Source of the DNA: Hyphomicrobiaceae bacterium
GTDB lineage: Bacteria; Pseudomonadota; Alphaproteobacteria; Rhizobiales; Hyphomicrobiaceae
NCBI GenBank assembly: GCA_025359185.1
Contig: JANYHF010000014.1
Location: 62,001-126,000 of the forward strand
Direction of reading: 5' to 3'
Length of the DNA: 64,000 nt
The notes under the pieces were generated by a model that was given only the letters and a program-made list of their open reading frames with translations, did not search any database and was not told the DNA's origin. The position numbers and the translations under genes are program-made. Positions 40,822 to 50,849 of this stretch are shown piece after piece (the stretch's first letter is position 1; every line of letters begins with the position of its first letter).

Positions 40822-41856
40822 ATGGCCAATCCCGAATTGATCGAAGTGACCCGCGGCAAACTGGTGGAGAGCCGGCATCGCGGCGCCATTGCAGTTATGT
40901 CAGGCGATGGCCGCGCAGTGTTGCGGCTTGGAGATACGCAAGGGCCGGTCTACCCGCGTTCGGCCGTCAAAGTCATGCAGGCCATTCCGCTGCTGACGAG
41001 TGGCGCCGCCGAAGCCTATGGGTTCGGTGACCAGGAACTGGCGCTGGCCTGCTCATCGCACAATGGCGAACCCCGGCATGTGGACCTTGTTGCCAGTATG
41101 CTGGAGCGGATGGGTCTGGATCAAAGCGCACTCGAATGCGGCACCCATCAGCCGTTTTTGGAGCGCGCGGCGCGCAACCTGATGCTGTCTGCCGGCAAGC
41201 CCTCGCCGCTGCACAACAACTGCTCAGGCAAACACGCCGGAATGCTCGCCGTGGCGCGATATCTCAAAGAGCCGCATGAAGGCTATGTGCAGCCGGACCA
41301 TGCCGTCCAGCGGCGTATTGCCCGCATCTTGGCCGAGCTGACCGGGGCGCTGGTTTCGGGTGAGACGTGCGGTACGGATGGCTGCTCCGTGCCAACCTGG
41401 GGAGTGCCGCTGGAGGCGCTGGCGCTGGGTTTTGCGCGCCTTGCCGCTGGCCAAGGAGCGAGTGCAGAGCATCTCGTGGCTGGCAAACGCCTGATGGAAG
41501 CCTGCATGGCCGAGCCTGGGATGGTCGCTGGCGAAAAGCGGTTCTGCACCGAAGTTATGGAGGCGCTTGGCCCGGTGGTGTTCGTGAAAACCGGAGCCGA
41601 AGGCGTCTTCTGCGCGGCGGTGCCGGAGTTTGGCCTGGGCATCGCCCTTAAGATTGATGATGGCACGTCGCGCGCCTCAGAGGCTGCAACGGCCAACGTC
41701 CTCTCGGCACTGCTGCCAGCCCATGCCGGAGTCTTGGCTCGCTGGACAAGACGCCCGGTGCGCGGCGTGGCGGGAGCTGAGGTCGGGGAAATCCGTCAGT
41801 CAACCGGCTTGCTGAAGAGCCTGGCCGCTATGCCGAGACATTCCCGTGCACCATGA
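40822..41856 (+). CDS. L-asparaginase II, rhizobial (AnsA/ReAII) type
   Basis: The 344-residue protein is of the Rhizobium etli-type asparaginase family (Pfam asparaginase II), unrelated to E. coli AnsB. Recognisable segments are PRSAVKVMQAIPLL (Ser and Lys of the active site), SSHNGEPRHV, NNCSGKHAGML and ETCGTDGCSVPTWG, whose cysteines bind zinc in the R. etli enzyme. It converts asparagine to aspartate and ammonia in the cytoplasm. It is probably co-transcribed with the Na/Pi gene. Its last 29 bp overlap the 3' end of the convergent TIGR03808 gene. Confidence 0.93.
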   Translation: MANPELIEVTRGKLVESRHRGAIAVMSGDGRAVLRLGDTQGPVYPRSAVKVMQAIPLLTSGAAEAYGFGDQELALACSSHNGEPRHVDLVASMLERMGLDQSALECGTHQPFLERAARNLMLSAGKPSPLHNNCSGKHAGMLAVARYLKEPHEGYVQPDHAVQRRIARILAELTGALVSGETCGTDGCSVPTWGVPLEALALGFARLAAGQGASAEHLVAGKRLMEACMAEPGMVAGEKRFCTEVMEALGPVVFVKTGAEGVFCAAVPEFGLGIALKIDDGTSRASEAATANVLSALLPAHAGVLARWTRRPVRGVAGAEVGEIRQSTGLLKSLAAMPRHSRAP

Positions 41857-43183
41857 TGCCGTTGCCGGCATCGGCGCCAACGCGGGCAAGGTCCGCGCCC
41901 ACCGGCGTTTCGTGCTCCATCAGGCGAATGGCGCCTTGGACCGCGCCGCTGATCAGGTTCTGCGCCACCAGCACCGTGCCGCCACCTGGGTCCGACGATA
42001 TACCGATACCAATCGGAGACGAGCGCACCACATTCCCGGTCAGCGCGATGTCGCGGCGAAAGGCTCCGTAGCCCGCCGAAATCCCGATGCGTTCGGCGCC
42101 CTCCACCACGTTGCCCGTCACCGCCGTATCCGCCTCGACCGAGATGCCCACGCCTTGGTCGCCGCCACTCGCCGATACTCGGGTGAGATTGCGCAGCAGA
42201 TTTCCCTGCACGACGGCCAGCCGTCCGCCATCGTTGAAATTGGTCACTGAGATGCCTACGGACGCGCGGTCAACGAGATTGTTGGCAATCACCGCGCCCT
42301 CGAAAGCGAACTCGGCATAAATCGCAACCTCGCCCAGCCGCTCGCAACTGTTGCCGGTGATCTGTACGTTCGAGGCCGAATTGGCGCGGATCGCTGAAAA
42401 CGCGCAGTCGGTGATACGATTGCCCGTGACCTGCACACCGCCCGCCCGGAACACATTGATGCCATTGCCGTTCTGCCCGTCACCACCCGCTCGCGCGGCA
42501 ATGTGAGCGACATGGTTTTGGGCGACCAGTGACCCATCCTCGCCCGGCTCCGTGCGCCAGACCTGGATACCATTGTTGCCAATGCGTTCAATGCGATTGC
42601 CGGTGATCGACAGCCCCTTGGCATCGACGCTCAAGAGCGCCGTGGCGCCACAATCGGTGATCGCACAGCTGGTGACGATGCCCGAGCAACCGCGCAGTGT
42701 CACGCCGTTGAGCAAACTGCCCTTGACGGTGAGATCGCTGAGCACAATGTCTGCACACTCACTGAACGTGATGAGCCCATCCGACGCCGCCGGATCAAGG
42801 AGTTGCTGCCCGCCATCGATGATCAGGCCACTGAGAGAGAGACCGTGGCTGCGGCTGGCAATGATGAACGCTCCCGAGCCGGTGAACGTGAGGCGGGTGG
42901 CGCCCGCAACGCCAGCGATGCGCGTGCCAGTTGGCAACCCGAGCGTTCCACAGCGATAGGTTCCAGCCGGCAAGTGCAGTACCAGCCCTGCCGCTGCGGT
43001 ACGTTCGATGGCTTTTTGGAGAACTTCGGTCTGGTCGGCTAGGCTCGCCGGCTCCAGGCCAAAATCGTAGGTTTCGGCCAGAGAACCGGTAGATTTTGCG
43101 GCGGCGCCGCTTGCCGAAGCCAACCACGCCCCGGACGTTACAGCTGCCGTACGCAATAGCAGCTTCCGGCGATCCATGGACAT
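41828..43183 (-). CDS. TAT-exported parallel beta-helix repeat protein (TIGR03808 family)
   Basis: The 451-residue protein has a twin-arginine leader (MDRRKLLLRTAAVTSGAWL, cleavage after ASGAAA). The mature part is a pectate-lyase-like right-handed beta-helix with repeated segments of the GNRIxxxGxNGI type. It matches TIGR03808, an uncharacterised family mostly from alphaproteobacteria. Likely a periplasmic or surface carbohydrate-active protein, but no catalytic residues can be assigned. ATG 43183 gives the leader with AGGA upstream. The pyroglutamyl-peptidase-like gene lies 45 bp upstream on the same strand. The 3' end overlaps the asparaginase gene. Confidence 0.9.
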   Translation of the reverse strand: MSMDRRKLLLRTAAVTSGAWLASASGAAAKSTGSLAETYDFGLEPASLADQTEVLQKAIERTAAAGLVLHLPAGTYRCGTLGLPTGTRIAGVAGATRLTFTGSGAFIIASRSHGLSLSGLIIDGGQQLLDPAASDGLITFSECADIVLSDLTVKGSLLNGVTLRGCSGIVTSCAITDCGATALLSVDAKGLSITGNRIERIGNNGIQVWRTEPGEDGSLVAQNHVAHIAARAGGDGQNGNGINVFRAGGVQVTGNRITDCAFSAIRANSASNVQITGNSCERLGEVAIYAEFAFEGAVIANNLVDRASVGISVTNFNDGGRLAVVQGNLLRNLTRVSASGGDQGVGISVEADTAVTGNVVEGAERIGISAGYGAFRRDIALTGNVVRSSPIGIGISSDPGGGTVLVAQNLISGAVQGAIRLMEHETPVGADLARVGADAGNGIMVHGNVSA

Positions 43184-43228
43184 TTGGCGATCCTCACGCG
43201 GCGATGGCTGAACCGCCCGACGCAAGGC

Positions 43229-43912
43229 TTATGCCAAAGTGGCCAGGTCCGGCTCGGCAGCGCAATCACGCATGGCGGCAAGAACGTCAAAGGCTCCTGC
43301 CAGGGCCTGCTCCAGCGGAAAATCCCGCGTGTTGAACGACTCTTCTTCAGCCCACCCCGCACCGCCGACCCGCACGGGCAAATGCAAAAACGCGGTCAAC
43401 CGGCGTGTTGGCCCGGCCGCAGCCATCCGCCGGGCCTGCCACAGCGAGTGGAAGAAAACGGCATTGCACACGTAGCGACCCGCGTTAACCGATGAGCTGA
43501 TGGCAAGCCGGTCGTGGTCCGCCCGCTGCAGCAGCTGATCTTGCCCAATAGGGCCCGTCAACGAACCCGGCGCTTCGGCAATCACCATACTGGACGCTGG
43601 ACCACAGCCCGCCGCGTCCTGCCGTTGCGACGTTGCGTTATGCGCCACGGTTTCCAAAACCATCCCGTGGGCGCTGCCTGAAACGCCCAGATGCAGGCAT
43701 AAATGTGGTTGCAATTCACTGAGCAGCTTGCTCAAGAGGCGTGGTGCCCCGTCCCATTCAGTTGGCAAGATGGCGCACGCAGCCCGCAAGCCCGGCAAAT
43801 GCTCTGGCAGCCGGTAGGCGAGCAACGGCGCAAACGCCTCGCTGGCGTTCACGATCAAACCCGGAAACTGGCCAAAGCCGGTAATGAGTACTCGAAGGGG
43901 AGGCGCGCGCAT
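43229..43912 (-). CDS. Pyroglutamyl-peptidase I-like protein (peptidase C15)
   Basis: The 227-residue C15 fold opens with VLITGFGQFPG. The triad is visible: Glu in GMVLETVAHN, Cys in AGRYVCNAVFFHSL and His in TAFLHLPV. These enzymes remove N-terminal pyroglutamate. No signal peptide is seen. It is the first gene of a two-gene unit with the TAT-exported beta-helix protein, a pairing whose logic is unclear. It is divergent from the HlyU gene. Confidence 0.87.
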   Translation of the reverse strand: MRAPPLRVLITGFGQFPGLIVNASEAFAPLLAYRLPEHLPGLRAACAILPTEWDGAPRLLSKLLSELQPHLCLHLGVSGSAHGMVLETVAHNATSQRQDAAGCGPASSMVIAEAPGSLTGPIGQDQLLQRADHDRLAISSSVNAGRYVCNAVFFHSLWQARRMAAAGPTRRLTAFLHLPVRVGGAGWAEEESFNTRDFPLEQALAGAFDVLAAMRDCAAEPDLATLA

Positions 43913-44030
43913 GACCGAGCTTAGCTGCCAGACTTGCGAACCGGAAGCCTTTCAATTCAGTCGTCAGATGCGCTATTGCGGCGGTTGGATTAGAGTGAGG
44001 TTTATTGGTTCAACGGCAGGAAGCGGTCCT

Positions 44031-44303
44031 ATGTCTTTCTTCAAATCCCTGTTCGGTGGCGGCAAGCCAGACTCCTCGGGCAAGCGCGCCGAACACAAAG
44101 GCTTCACCATCGAAGCTGCGGTCTATCCCGAAGGCGGCCAGTTCCAGCTCGCAGGGGTCATCTCCAAAGAGATCGATGGCACTGTCAAACAGCATCGTTA
44201 TGTTCGCGCCGACCGCTTTGCCTCGGCCAGAGAGGCGGCCGACCGCGCGCTCGACAAAGGGCGTCAGATCGTTGACGAGCAAGGCGACAAGGTTTTCGGC
44301 TGA
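44031..44303 (+). CDS. HlyU family protein
   Basis: The 90-residue protein (MSFFKSLFGG..., then HKGFTIEAAVYPEGGQFQLAG) matches the HlyU family common in alphaproteobacteria. The Vibrio HlyU founding member is a regulator, but these short proteins are not demonstrated DNA binders. AGGAAG lies about 5 bases before ATG 44031; the longer upstream frame lacks support. It is 21 bp ahead of the fatty-acid multifunctional enzyme gene. Confidence 0.85.
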   Translation: MSFFKSLFGGGKPDSSGKRAEHKGFTIEAAVYPEGGQFQLAGVISKEIDGTVKQHRYVRADRFASAREAADRALDKGRQIVDEQGDKVFG

Positions 44304-44324
44304 CGCGCTGCTCAGGAGCCACAA

Positions 44325-46427
44325 ATGTCTGGCGTTTCCCTTGATAGATTGGGTGCCTTTGCTGTCATCACCATCGGCAACCCGCCGGTGAACGCCATGA
44401 GCGCCGGCATTCCCGGCGCTATTATTGCACGCTTGGCGGAGGCCAATGGCGACGCGTCCGTGCAAGCCGTGATCCTGTGCGGCAGCGGCAATGGCACAAT
44501 TGCTGGCGCCGACATCCGCGAATTCGGAAAAGTCTGGCCCACCAGTGAGCCCACGCTCCGCGATGCGATCGCCGCTATCGAGGCGAGCGCGAAACCCGTA
44601 GTGGCAGCGCTTGCGGGATCTGCATTGGGTGGCGGTCTCGAACTGGCGATGGGATGCCACTACCGGGTAGCTGACGCGGGGACCATGCTTGGCCAGCCCG
44701 AAATCAAACTCGGCTTTCCGCCGGGCGCGGGAGGCACGCAACGGCTGCCGAGGTTGGCTGGGGTCAAGGCTGCGCTCGCCATGATCCTTGATGGCAATCC
44801 CGTTGATGCAGCCAGAGCACAGGATCTTGGCATCATCGATGCGGTCATCGCTGGTGCCCTTCGTGACGGCGCCGTGCGCTTTGCTGAGGCCAAAGTTGCG
44901 GCAGGGGGACCGCATCCCATCACACGAAACAGGGCGGTTCCTGCAGCCGATCCCGCAGTCCTTGCCGGCGCGCGGGATGCTGCGCACAAGCAGCGGGGTC
45001 CAAGACAAGCCGCCCTTGCCTGCATTGATTGTGTTGAAGCCGCCACCACATTGCCATTTGATCAGGGCATCGCGGTTGAACGCAGGCTGTTCGAAGCGTG
45101 TCTTGCCAGCCCCCAATCTCAGGCCTTACGCCACATTTTTTTCGCCGAGCGCGCGGCCGCGAAAATACCTGGATTGGACAAGAGCGTACTCCCCAGGCCG
45201 ATCGCCTCAGCCGCCGTCGTCGGATCGGGCACCATGGGCAGTGGCATCACTATGTGCTTTGCCGATGCAGGCATTCCCGTACGCATCATGGATGCCGATC
45301 CGGCAGCGTTGCAGCGTGGACTTGCCACCATTCGGCGCAATTACGAGGCCACGGCCGCGAAAGGCAGGCTGACGGCGGCCGATGTCGAAACGCGAATGGC
45401 GTTGATCACGCCGGTCAGCGAATTCTCGGCCCTTGCTGAGGCCGACATCATCATTGAAGCCGTGTATGAAGAGATAGCCGTCAAACAGGACGTCTTCGCC
45501 CGACTCGACAGGGTTGCCAAACCGGGAGCAATCCTGGCGTCGAACACCTCCTATCTCGATATCGATGCCATTGCCGCCATCGTGCCGGCACGGAAGGGTT
45601 ACGTGCTTGGCACCCATTTTTTCTCGCCAGCCAATGTCATGCGGCTGCTAGAAGTCGTGCGCACAAAGACGGTCAGCATTGAGACGCTGGCGGCTGTGCT
45701 GGCGCTCGGGCGGCGATTTGGTAAGCAGCCGGTCGTTTCGGGCGTCTGCTTCGGCTTCATCGGCAACCGGATGCTGGAGGGTTATCTGCGTGAAGCCGAG
45801 TTCATGGTCGAAGAGGGGGCAACTCCGGAGCAGGTCGACAAAGTTATCACAACCTTTGGCTTTCCAATGGGACCTTTCGCCATGTCCGATCTTGCCGGGC
45901 TCGATATCGGTTGGCGAAAGCGCAAATCGCGGGCGCATCTGCGTGATCCCAAAAACCGCTACTCGCCCGTCAGTGACAGGCTGTGCGAACTTGGCCGCTT
46001 TGGCCAGAAAACGGGAGCAGGCTGGTACCGCTATGAGGCCGGCTCCCGCGTCCCCGTCCCGGACCCTGTTGCCGCCGGGCTAATTGCGGCATCAGCCATT
46101 GAGCAAAACATCGTCCGCCGCAATCTGCCAGAGTTCGAGATTCTGCAGCGGTGTCTTGTGCCTCTGATCAACGAGGGCGCCCGTATTCTCGACGAGGGCA
46201 TTGCGTTGCGGTCCAGCGATATCGATCTGGTTTGGATCAAAGGCTACGGGTTTCCAGCCGGAACCGGTGGGCCCATGCATCTGGCCAGTGTTGCGGGCCT
46301 ATCGCAGTTCATCACGAGCATTAAGCTCTATGGCGGTCACCTGCAGGGCTGGGAGGTGGCGCCGCTGCTCGCCCGTCTCGCCAACGAGGGCAAAACCTTT
46401 ATCGATTTTGATGCGGAGCGCCGCTAG
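44325..46427 (+). CDS. Bifunctional enoyl-CoA hydratase / 3-hydroxyacyl-CoA dehydrogenase (MFE-1 like)
   Basis: The 700-residue protein is ordered as crotonase domain, then NAD-binding and C-terminal 3-hydroxyacyl-CoA dehydrogenase domains. The crotonase half has both catalytic glutamates (Glu106 in GGGLELAMG and Glu126 in GQPEIKLGFPPG). The dehydrogenase half has AAVVGSGTMGSGITMCFADAG, EAVYEEIAVKQ and GTHFFSPANVM. It resembles peroxisomal-type MFE more than FadB, so it performs the middle two steps of beta-oxidation. No thiolase is adjacent. Confidence 0.94.
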   Translation: MSGVSLDRLGAFAVITIGNPPVNAMSAGIPGAIIARLAEANGDASVQAVILCGSGNGTIAGADIREFGKVWPTSEPTLRDAIAAIEASAKPVVAALAGSALGGGLELAMGCHYRVADAGTMLGQPEIKLGFPPGAGGTQRLPRLAGVKAALAMILDGNPVDAARAQDLGIIDAVIAGALRDGAVRFAEAKVAAGGPHPITRNRAVPAADPAVLAGARDAAHKQRGPRQAALACIDCVEAATTLPFDQGIAVERRLFEACLASPQSQALRHIFFAERAAAKIPGLDKSVLPRPIASAAVVGSGTMGSGITMCFADAGIPVRIMDADPAALQRGLATIRRNYEATAAKGRLTAADVETRMALITPVSEFSALAEADIIIEAVYEEIAVKQDVFARLDRVAKPGAILASNTSYLDIDAIAAIVPARKGYVLGTHFFSPANVMRLLEVVRTKTVSIETLAAVLALGRRFGKQPVVSGVCFGFIGNRMLEGYLREAEFMVEEGATPEQVDKVITTFGFPMGPFAMSDLAGLDIGWRKRKSRAHLRDPKNRYSPVSDRLCELGRFGQKTGAGWYRYEAGSRVPVPDPVAAGLIAASAIEQNIVRRNLPEFEILQRCLVPLINEGARILDEGIALRSSDIDLVWIKGYGFPAGTGGPMHLASVAGLSQFITSIKLYGGHLQGWEVAPLLARLANEGKTFIDFDAERR

Positions 46428-46476
46428 GGACAATGTGGGACTCTACAAAGCCCTGCAACTCCCGTATGATAGGCCT

Positions 46477-47010
46477 ATGCAAAGGATCGATGAAAGCCGC
46501 CCATTCCTGCCGTTGAACATCGCTGTGCTGACGGTGTCGGACACGCGCACGCTGGCGACGGACAAGTCTGGCGATACATTATCGGGGCTTTTGACCGCAA
46601 GCGGCCATCAGCTCGCCGAACGAGCCCTTTTGCGTGATGATGCGCCCGCGATCCGCGAAAAGGTGGCAGCCTGGCTTGGTCAGCCCCCAATCGACGTGGT
46701 TTTGACCACGGGTGGAACTGGCTTTACTGGCCGCGACGTCACAGTAGAAGCCGTGAAGCCGCTCTTTGAAAAAGAGATCGAGGGCTTTTCCGTCCTCTTC
46801 CATATGCTCAGCTTTCAGAACATTGGCACGTCAACCATCCAATCAAGAGCGTGTGGCGGTTTGGCCAAAGGTACTTATATCTTTTGTCTGCCTGGATCGC
46901 CGGGGGCCTGCCGGGATGCCTGGGAGGGTATTTTGCGCTGGCAGCTCGATAACCGGCACCGGCCCTGCAATTTGGTCGAGATCATGCCGCGGCTCATGGA
47001 ACACTTGTGA
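46477..47010 (+). CDS. moaB: Molybdenum cofactor biosynthesis protein B (MoaB)
   Basis: The 177-residue MoaB/MogA fold has LTVSDTR near residue 20, TTGGTGFTGRDVT in the middle and FCLPGSPGACRDAWEGIL near the end. These proteins adenylylate molybdopterin ahead of molybdate insertion, or are inactive homologues. The frame extends upstream inside the preceding gene, but ATG 46477, 50 bp after that gene, gives the family N terminus. The ribosome site is weak. Confidence 0.94.
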   Translation: MQRIDESRPFLPLNIAVLTVSDTRTLATDKSGDTLSGLLTASGHQLAERALLRDDAPAIREKVAAWLGQPPIDVVLTTGGTGFTGRDVTVEAVKPLFEKEIEGFSVLFHMLSFQNIGTSTIQSRACGGLAKGTYIFCLPGSPGACRDAWEGILRWQLDNRHRPCNLVEIMPRLMEHL

Positions 47011-47044
47011 ACCCGATGGACGCGCGTTGGAACAGGAGTGAGCT

Positions 47045-47710
47045 ATGAGTATTAGCAACGGACGCGACAATGGTGTGATCCGCAAGCCCACCGTCCAAAC
47101 CACTCCGCCTCGCAGCGCCGGGCGCAAAACGCCGCCCATTCCCGTTATCCATCAGATTGCCTGGATCTCGCTGTTTCTCCAGCTTCTGGTGGTTGCCATT
47201 TTCATCGGCACGGCCATGTACTTTGGCGTCGCCAAACCCATACTTGCCGCCACGCTTGCCTATTTGATCATGGCCGCCCTGATCCGTCTTTTGCTCACGT
47301 CGCATCACCGGCGTGGAATGCACTACGCCCGCGAAGGCCGGATGGAGCTGGCGATCCCAGAGTTCCAGAAGAGCTACGAGTTCTTCTCGCGGCACCGCTG
47401 GCTTGATGAAATGCGCTACATCTTTTTGCTGTCGACCAGCAAAGTGGGTTACCGCGAGATGGGTCTTCTCAATCTGGCCTACTGCGACCTTTGGGGAGAT
47501 CGGGGTGAAGACGCGGTACGGACGTATCTGCGCACCATCGAAGAGTTCCCCGACAGCGGCCTGGCCTGGACCGGCATCAAGCTCTTCCAGCAAGGCGGGC
47601 ATGATGGTGAGCGGCGTGCGGCGGCTGGTATGGCGGCTGGCCGGTTGCCAGGATCCGTCACCGCCGCTCAAGTGGCCCCAGCCGAGGTCAGCATCCGAGG
47701 CACCAGGTAA
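47045..47710 (+). CDS. Hypothetical membrane protein with TPR-like domain
   Basis: The 221-residue protein has a basic N-terminal 30 residues, two adjacent transmembrane helices (about 33-57 and 60-84), then a soluble helical region resembling TPRs (RRGMHYAREGRMELAIPEFQKSYE; GLLNLAYCDLWGDRGEDAVRTYL). No enzyme motif is present. It is 34 bp after moaB on the same strand. Likely an inner-membrane adaptor of unknown role. Confidence 0.75.
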   Translation: MSISNGRDNGVIRKPTVQTTPPRSAGRKTPPIPVIHQIAWISLFLQLLVVAIFIGTAMYFGVAKPILAATLAYLIMAALIRLLLTSHHRRGMHYAREGRMELAIPEFQKSYEFFSRHRWLDEMRYIFLLSTSKVGYREMGLLNLAYCDLWGDRGEDAVRTYLRTIEEFPDSGLAWTGIKLFQQGGHDGERRAAAGMAAGRLPGSVTAAQVAPAEVSIRGTR

Positions 47711-47810
47711 GACACTTTGGCTATGGTCAGTCTTTGATCCTACAACGTTCTTGTTAAGTTCTTAACGTTATGCTACTGATCCGTCAGGCCCGTGTGCTGG
47801 GAGAATGACG

Positions 47811-48902
47811 GTGTCACAAGGTAATCTCGCGGCTTTGGTGGATGGCGAACGTCGTCGGGGTAGGGGCGCACGCTCCAATGCCGGTGGACGGTTCGAGCCG
47901 GCCGCGCGCGAAGACGCCGATGATGGCTGGGGCAGTCTGGAAGATTTGCCGCCCTTCACCACGCAGGTTCAGCTTGAGGCTGCCCGCAGCATCATCACAA
48001 CCAACCAATCGCCCGATATCAGCTTCGATCAATCCATAAATCCCTACCGTGGTTGCGAGCATGGATGCATCTATTGCTACGCCCGGACGTCGCACGCCTA
48101 TATGGGCCTTTCGCCAGGGCTGGATTTTGAAACCCGGCTGTTCGCCAAACCCAACGCCGCTGCATTGCTTGAGCGCGAGCTCGCCAAGCCTTCTTACGTG
48201 CCCAAGGTCATCGCCCTCGGGACCAACACGGACCCCTATCAGCCCATCGAGCGCACCCATCAGATCACCCGTTCGGTGCTGCAAGTGCTCGCCAAAACGC
48301 GGCATCCGGTTGGCATCGTCACCAAATCGGCGCTGATCACGCGCGATATCGATATTCTGGGGCCAATGGCGCGGGACGGATTGGTGAAGGTGGCGTTGTC
48401 GGTGACAACCCTCGACCGGGTGATTGCTCGCAAGATGGAGCCACGCGCGACCACACCAGCGGGACGGCTGGAAGCGATCCAGAAATTGACCGAGGCGGGC
48501 ATTCCAACGGGCGTAATGGTTGCGCCTGTGATACCAGCGATCAACGACAATGAGATTGAACGCATTCTTGGCGCCTGCAAAGACGCCGGTGCTCGCGAGG
48601 CGGGCTACGTGCTTTTGCGGATGCCGCTCGAAATCAAGCAACTGTTTCGCGAATGGCTCGCCACTGAGTTCCCTGACCGCGCCAAACGGGTGATCTCGAT
48701 CCTGCAAGGGATGCGCGGCGGTAAGGATTATGATGCCCGCTGGTTCGAGCGGCAAAAGGGCAGCGGACCTTATGCTAGCCAAATTGCTCAGCGATTTAAT
48801 TTGGCGCTGAGGCGTTTGGGGCTCAACGAGCGGCGCTACGCGCTGCGCAGCGATCTGTTTCAAAGGCCCGTTGCCGAGGGAGGTCAGCTTGCTTTGTTGT
48901 GA
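47811..48902 (+). CDS. PA0069 family radical SAM protein
   Basis: The 363-residue radical SAM protein has a 4Fe-4S motif CEHGCIYC (C-x3-C-x2-C) preceded by NPYRG, and the barrel segments ALGTNTDPYQPIE and VKVALSVTTLD. It resembles spore-photoproduct-lyase-like proteins and matches the PA0069 family; the substrate is unknown. ATG 47805 is in frame, but GGGAG at 47799-47803 would be one base away, whereas GTG 47811 is at the normal 7 bases, so the GTG start is preferred. Confidence 0.9.
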   Translation: MSQGNLAALVDGERRRGRGARSNAGGRFEPAAREDADDGWGSLEDLPPFTTQVQLEAARSIITTNQSPDISFDQSINPYRGCEHGCIYCYARTSHAYMGLSPGLDFETRLFAKPNAAALLERELAKPSYVPKVIALGTNTDPYQPIERTHQITRSVLQVLAKTRHPVGIVTKSALITRDIDILGPMARDGLVKVALSVTTLDRVIARKMEPRATTPAGRLEAIQKLTEAGIPTGVMVAPVIPAINDNEIERILGACKDAGAREAGYVLLRMPLEIKQLFREWLATEFPDRAKRVISILQGMRGGKDYDARWFERQKGSGPYASQIAQRFNLALRRLGLNERRYALRSDLFQRPVAEGGQLALL

Positions 48903-49011
48903 GCGGCCAGAGTTCGCGGGTCTGCTGTCCAGAGGTACAACTTTGAGGGTAGCCGTTGGCGAACACGTTCGCGAGTTGCCGGCACCGCGCCGCGCGCTCC
49001 GCAGAACCTTG

Positions 49012-49635
49012 ATGACGTTGGATTTTGAGCAGTCACGTCACAGAGTGGGATATCGATGTGTCGTCGGCATTGATGAGGCAGGCATTGGACCCTGGGCCGG
49101 ACCAGTCGTTGCGGCAGCCGTTTGGCTTGATCCTGAAGCGCTGCCCGAGGGGTTGGCTGACAGTAAAGCCCTCTCGTCCCAGAACCGGCGAGTCTGTTAC
49201 CAGGACATCATGCGATTGGCCAAGGTCGGTGTCGGAATCGCTGATGTGACCCGGATCGACCGCGACAATGTCCTGCGGGCAAGCCATTGGGCGATGGGGG
49301 AGGCCGTTCGTGCCTTATCCATCACCCCGGATCTAGCGGCTATCGACGGGGTCCATGCCCCCGACATCGGTTGCGCTGTCGAAACGATCATCGGTGGGGA
49401 TGCTACAATAGCCTCCATAGCCGCTGCATCGATTGTCGCAAAAGTCACACGGGACCAGTTGATGCAACAATGGGCCACCCAATATCCAGGCTACGGCTTC
49501 GAGAGACATGTGGGCTACGGCACAGCTCAACACCGGGCCGCAATTGCGGCGCTTGGCGTCACCCCCATTCATCGCCGGTCATTTCGGCCAATCCAGGTTG
49601 CACTGGAGAAGCGGTCAACGAATACAGAGGGTTAG
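49012..49635 (+). CDS. rnhB: Ribonuclease HII with altered GRG motif
   Basis: The 207-residue enzyme cleaves RNA in RNA-DNA hybrids, including single ribonucleotides misincorporated in DNA. Catalytic acids are recognisable: Asp21-Glu22 (GIDEAG), Asp112 (AIDGVHAP) and Asp130 (IGGDAT), followed by IAAASIVAKVTRD. Usually the first motif reads DEAGRGPLAGP; here it is DEAGIGPWAGP, so the GRG motif that reads the RNA-DNA junction has Ile25 in place of Arg. The frame opens at 48871, but ATG 49012 gives the usual length. It lies 109 bp after the radical SAM gene. Confidence 0.92.
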   Translation: MTLDFEQSRHRVGYRCVVGIDEAGIGPWAGPVVAAAVWLDPEALPEGLADSKALSSQNRRVCYQDIMRLAKVGVGIADVTRIDRDNVLRASHWAMGEAVRALSITPDLAAIDGVHAPDIGCAVETIIGGDATIASIAAASIVAKVTRDQLMQQWATQYPGYGFERHVGYGTAQHRAAIAALGVTPIHRRSFRPIQVALEKRSTNTEG

Positions 49636-49691
49636 CGAGCATTAACCCATGCCATCGCGGTAATGGGTTAGGGTCCTGGTGAAACGTTTGA

Positions 49692-50819
<1,128 letters not shown>

Positions 50820-50849
50820 TAAGGCAGAACCGAGGGAGCCTTCATCATC

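Noticed and set aside
44010-45116. 368-codon open frame on the minus strand
   Set aside because: Antisense to hlyU and the fatty-acid multifunctional enzyme, both clearly real by motif; the translation has no recognisable domain.
47814-48863. 349-codon open frame on the minus strand
   Set aside because: Complete shadow of the radical SAM gene, which has an intact cluster-binding motif.
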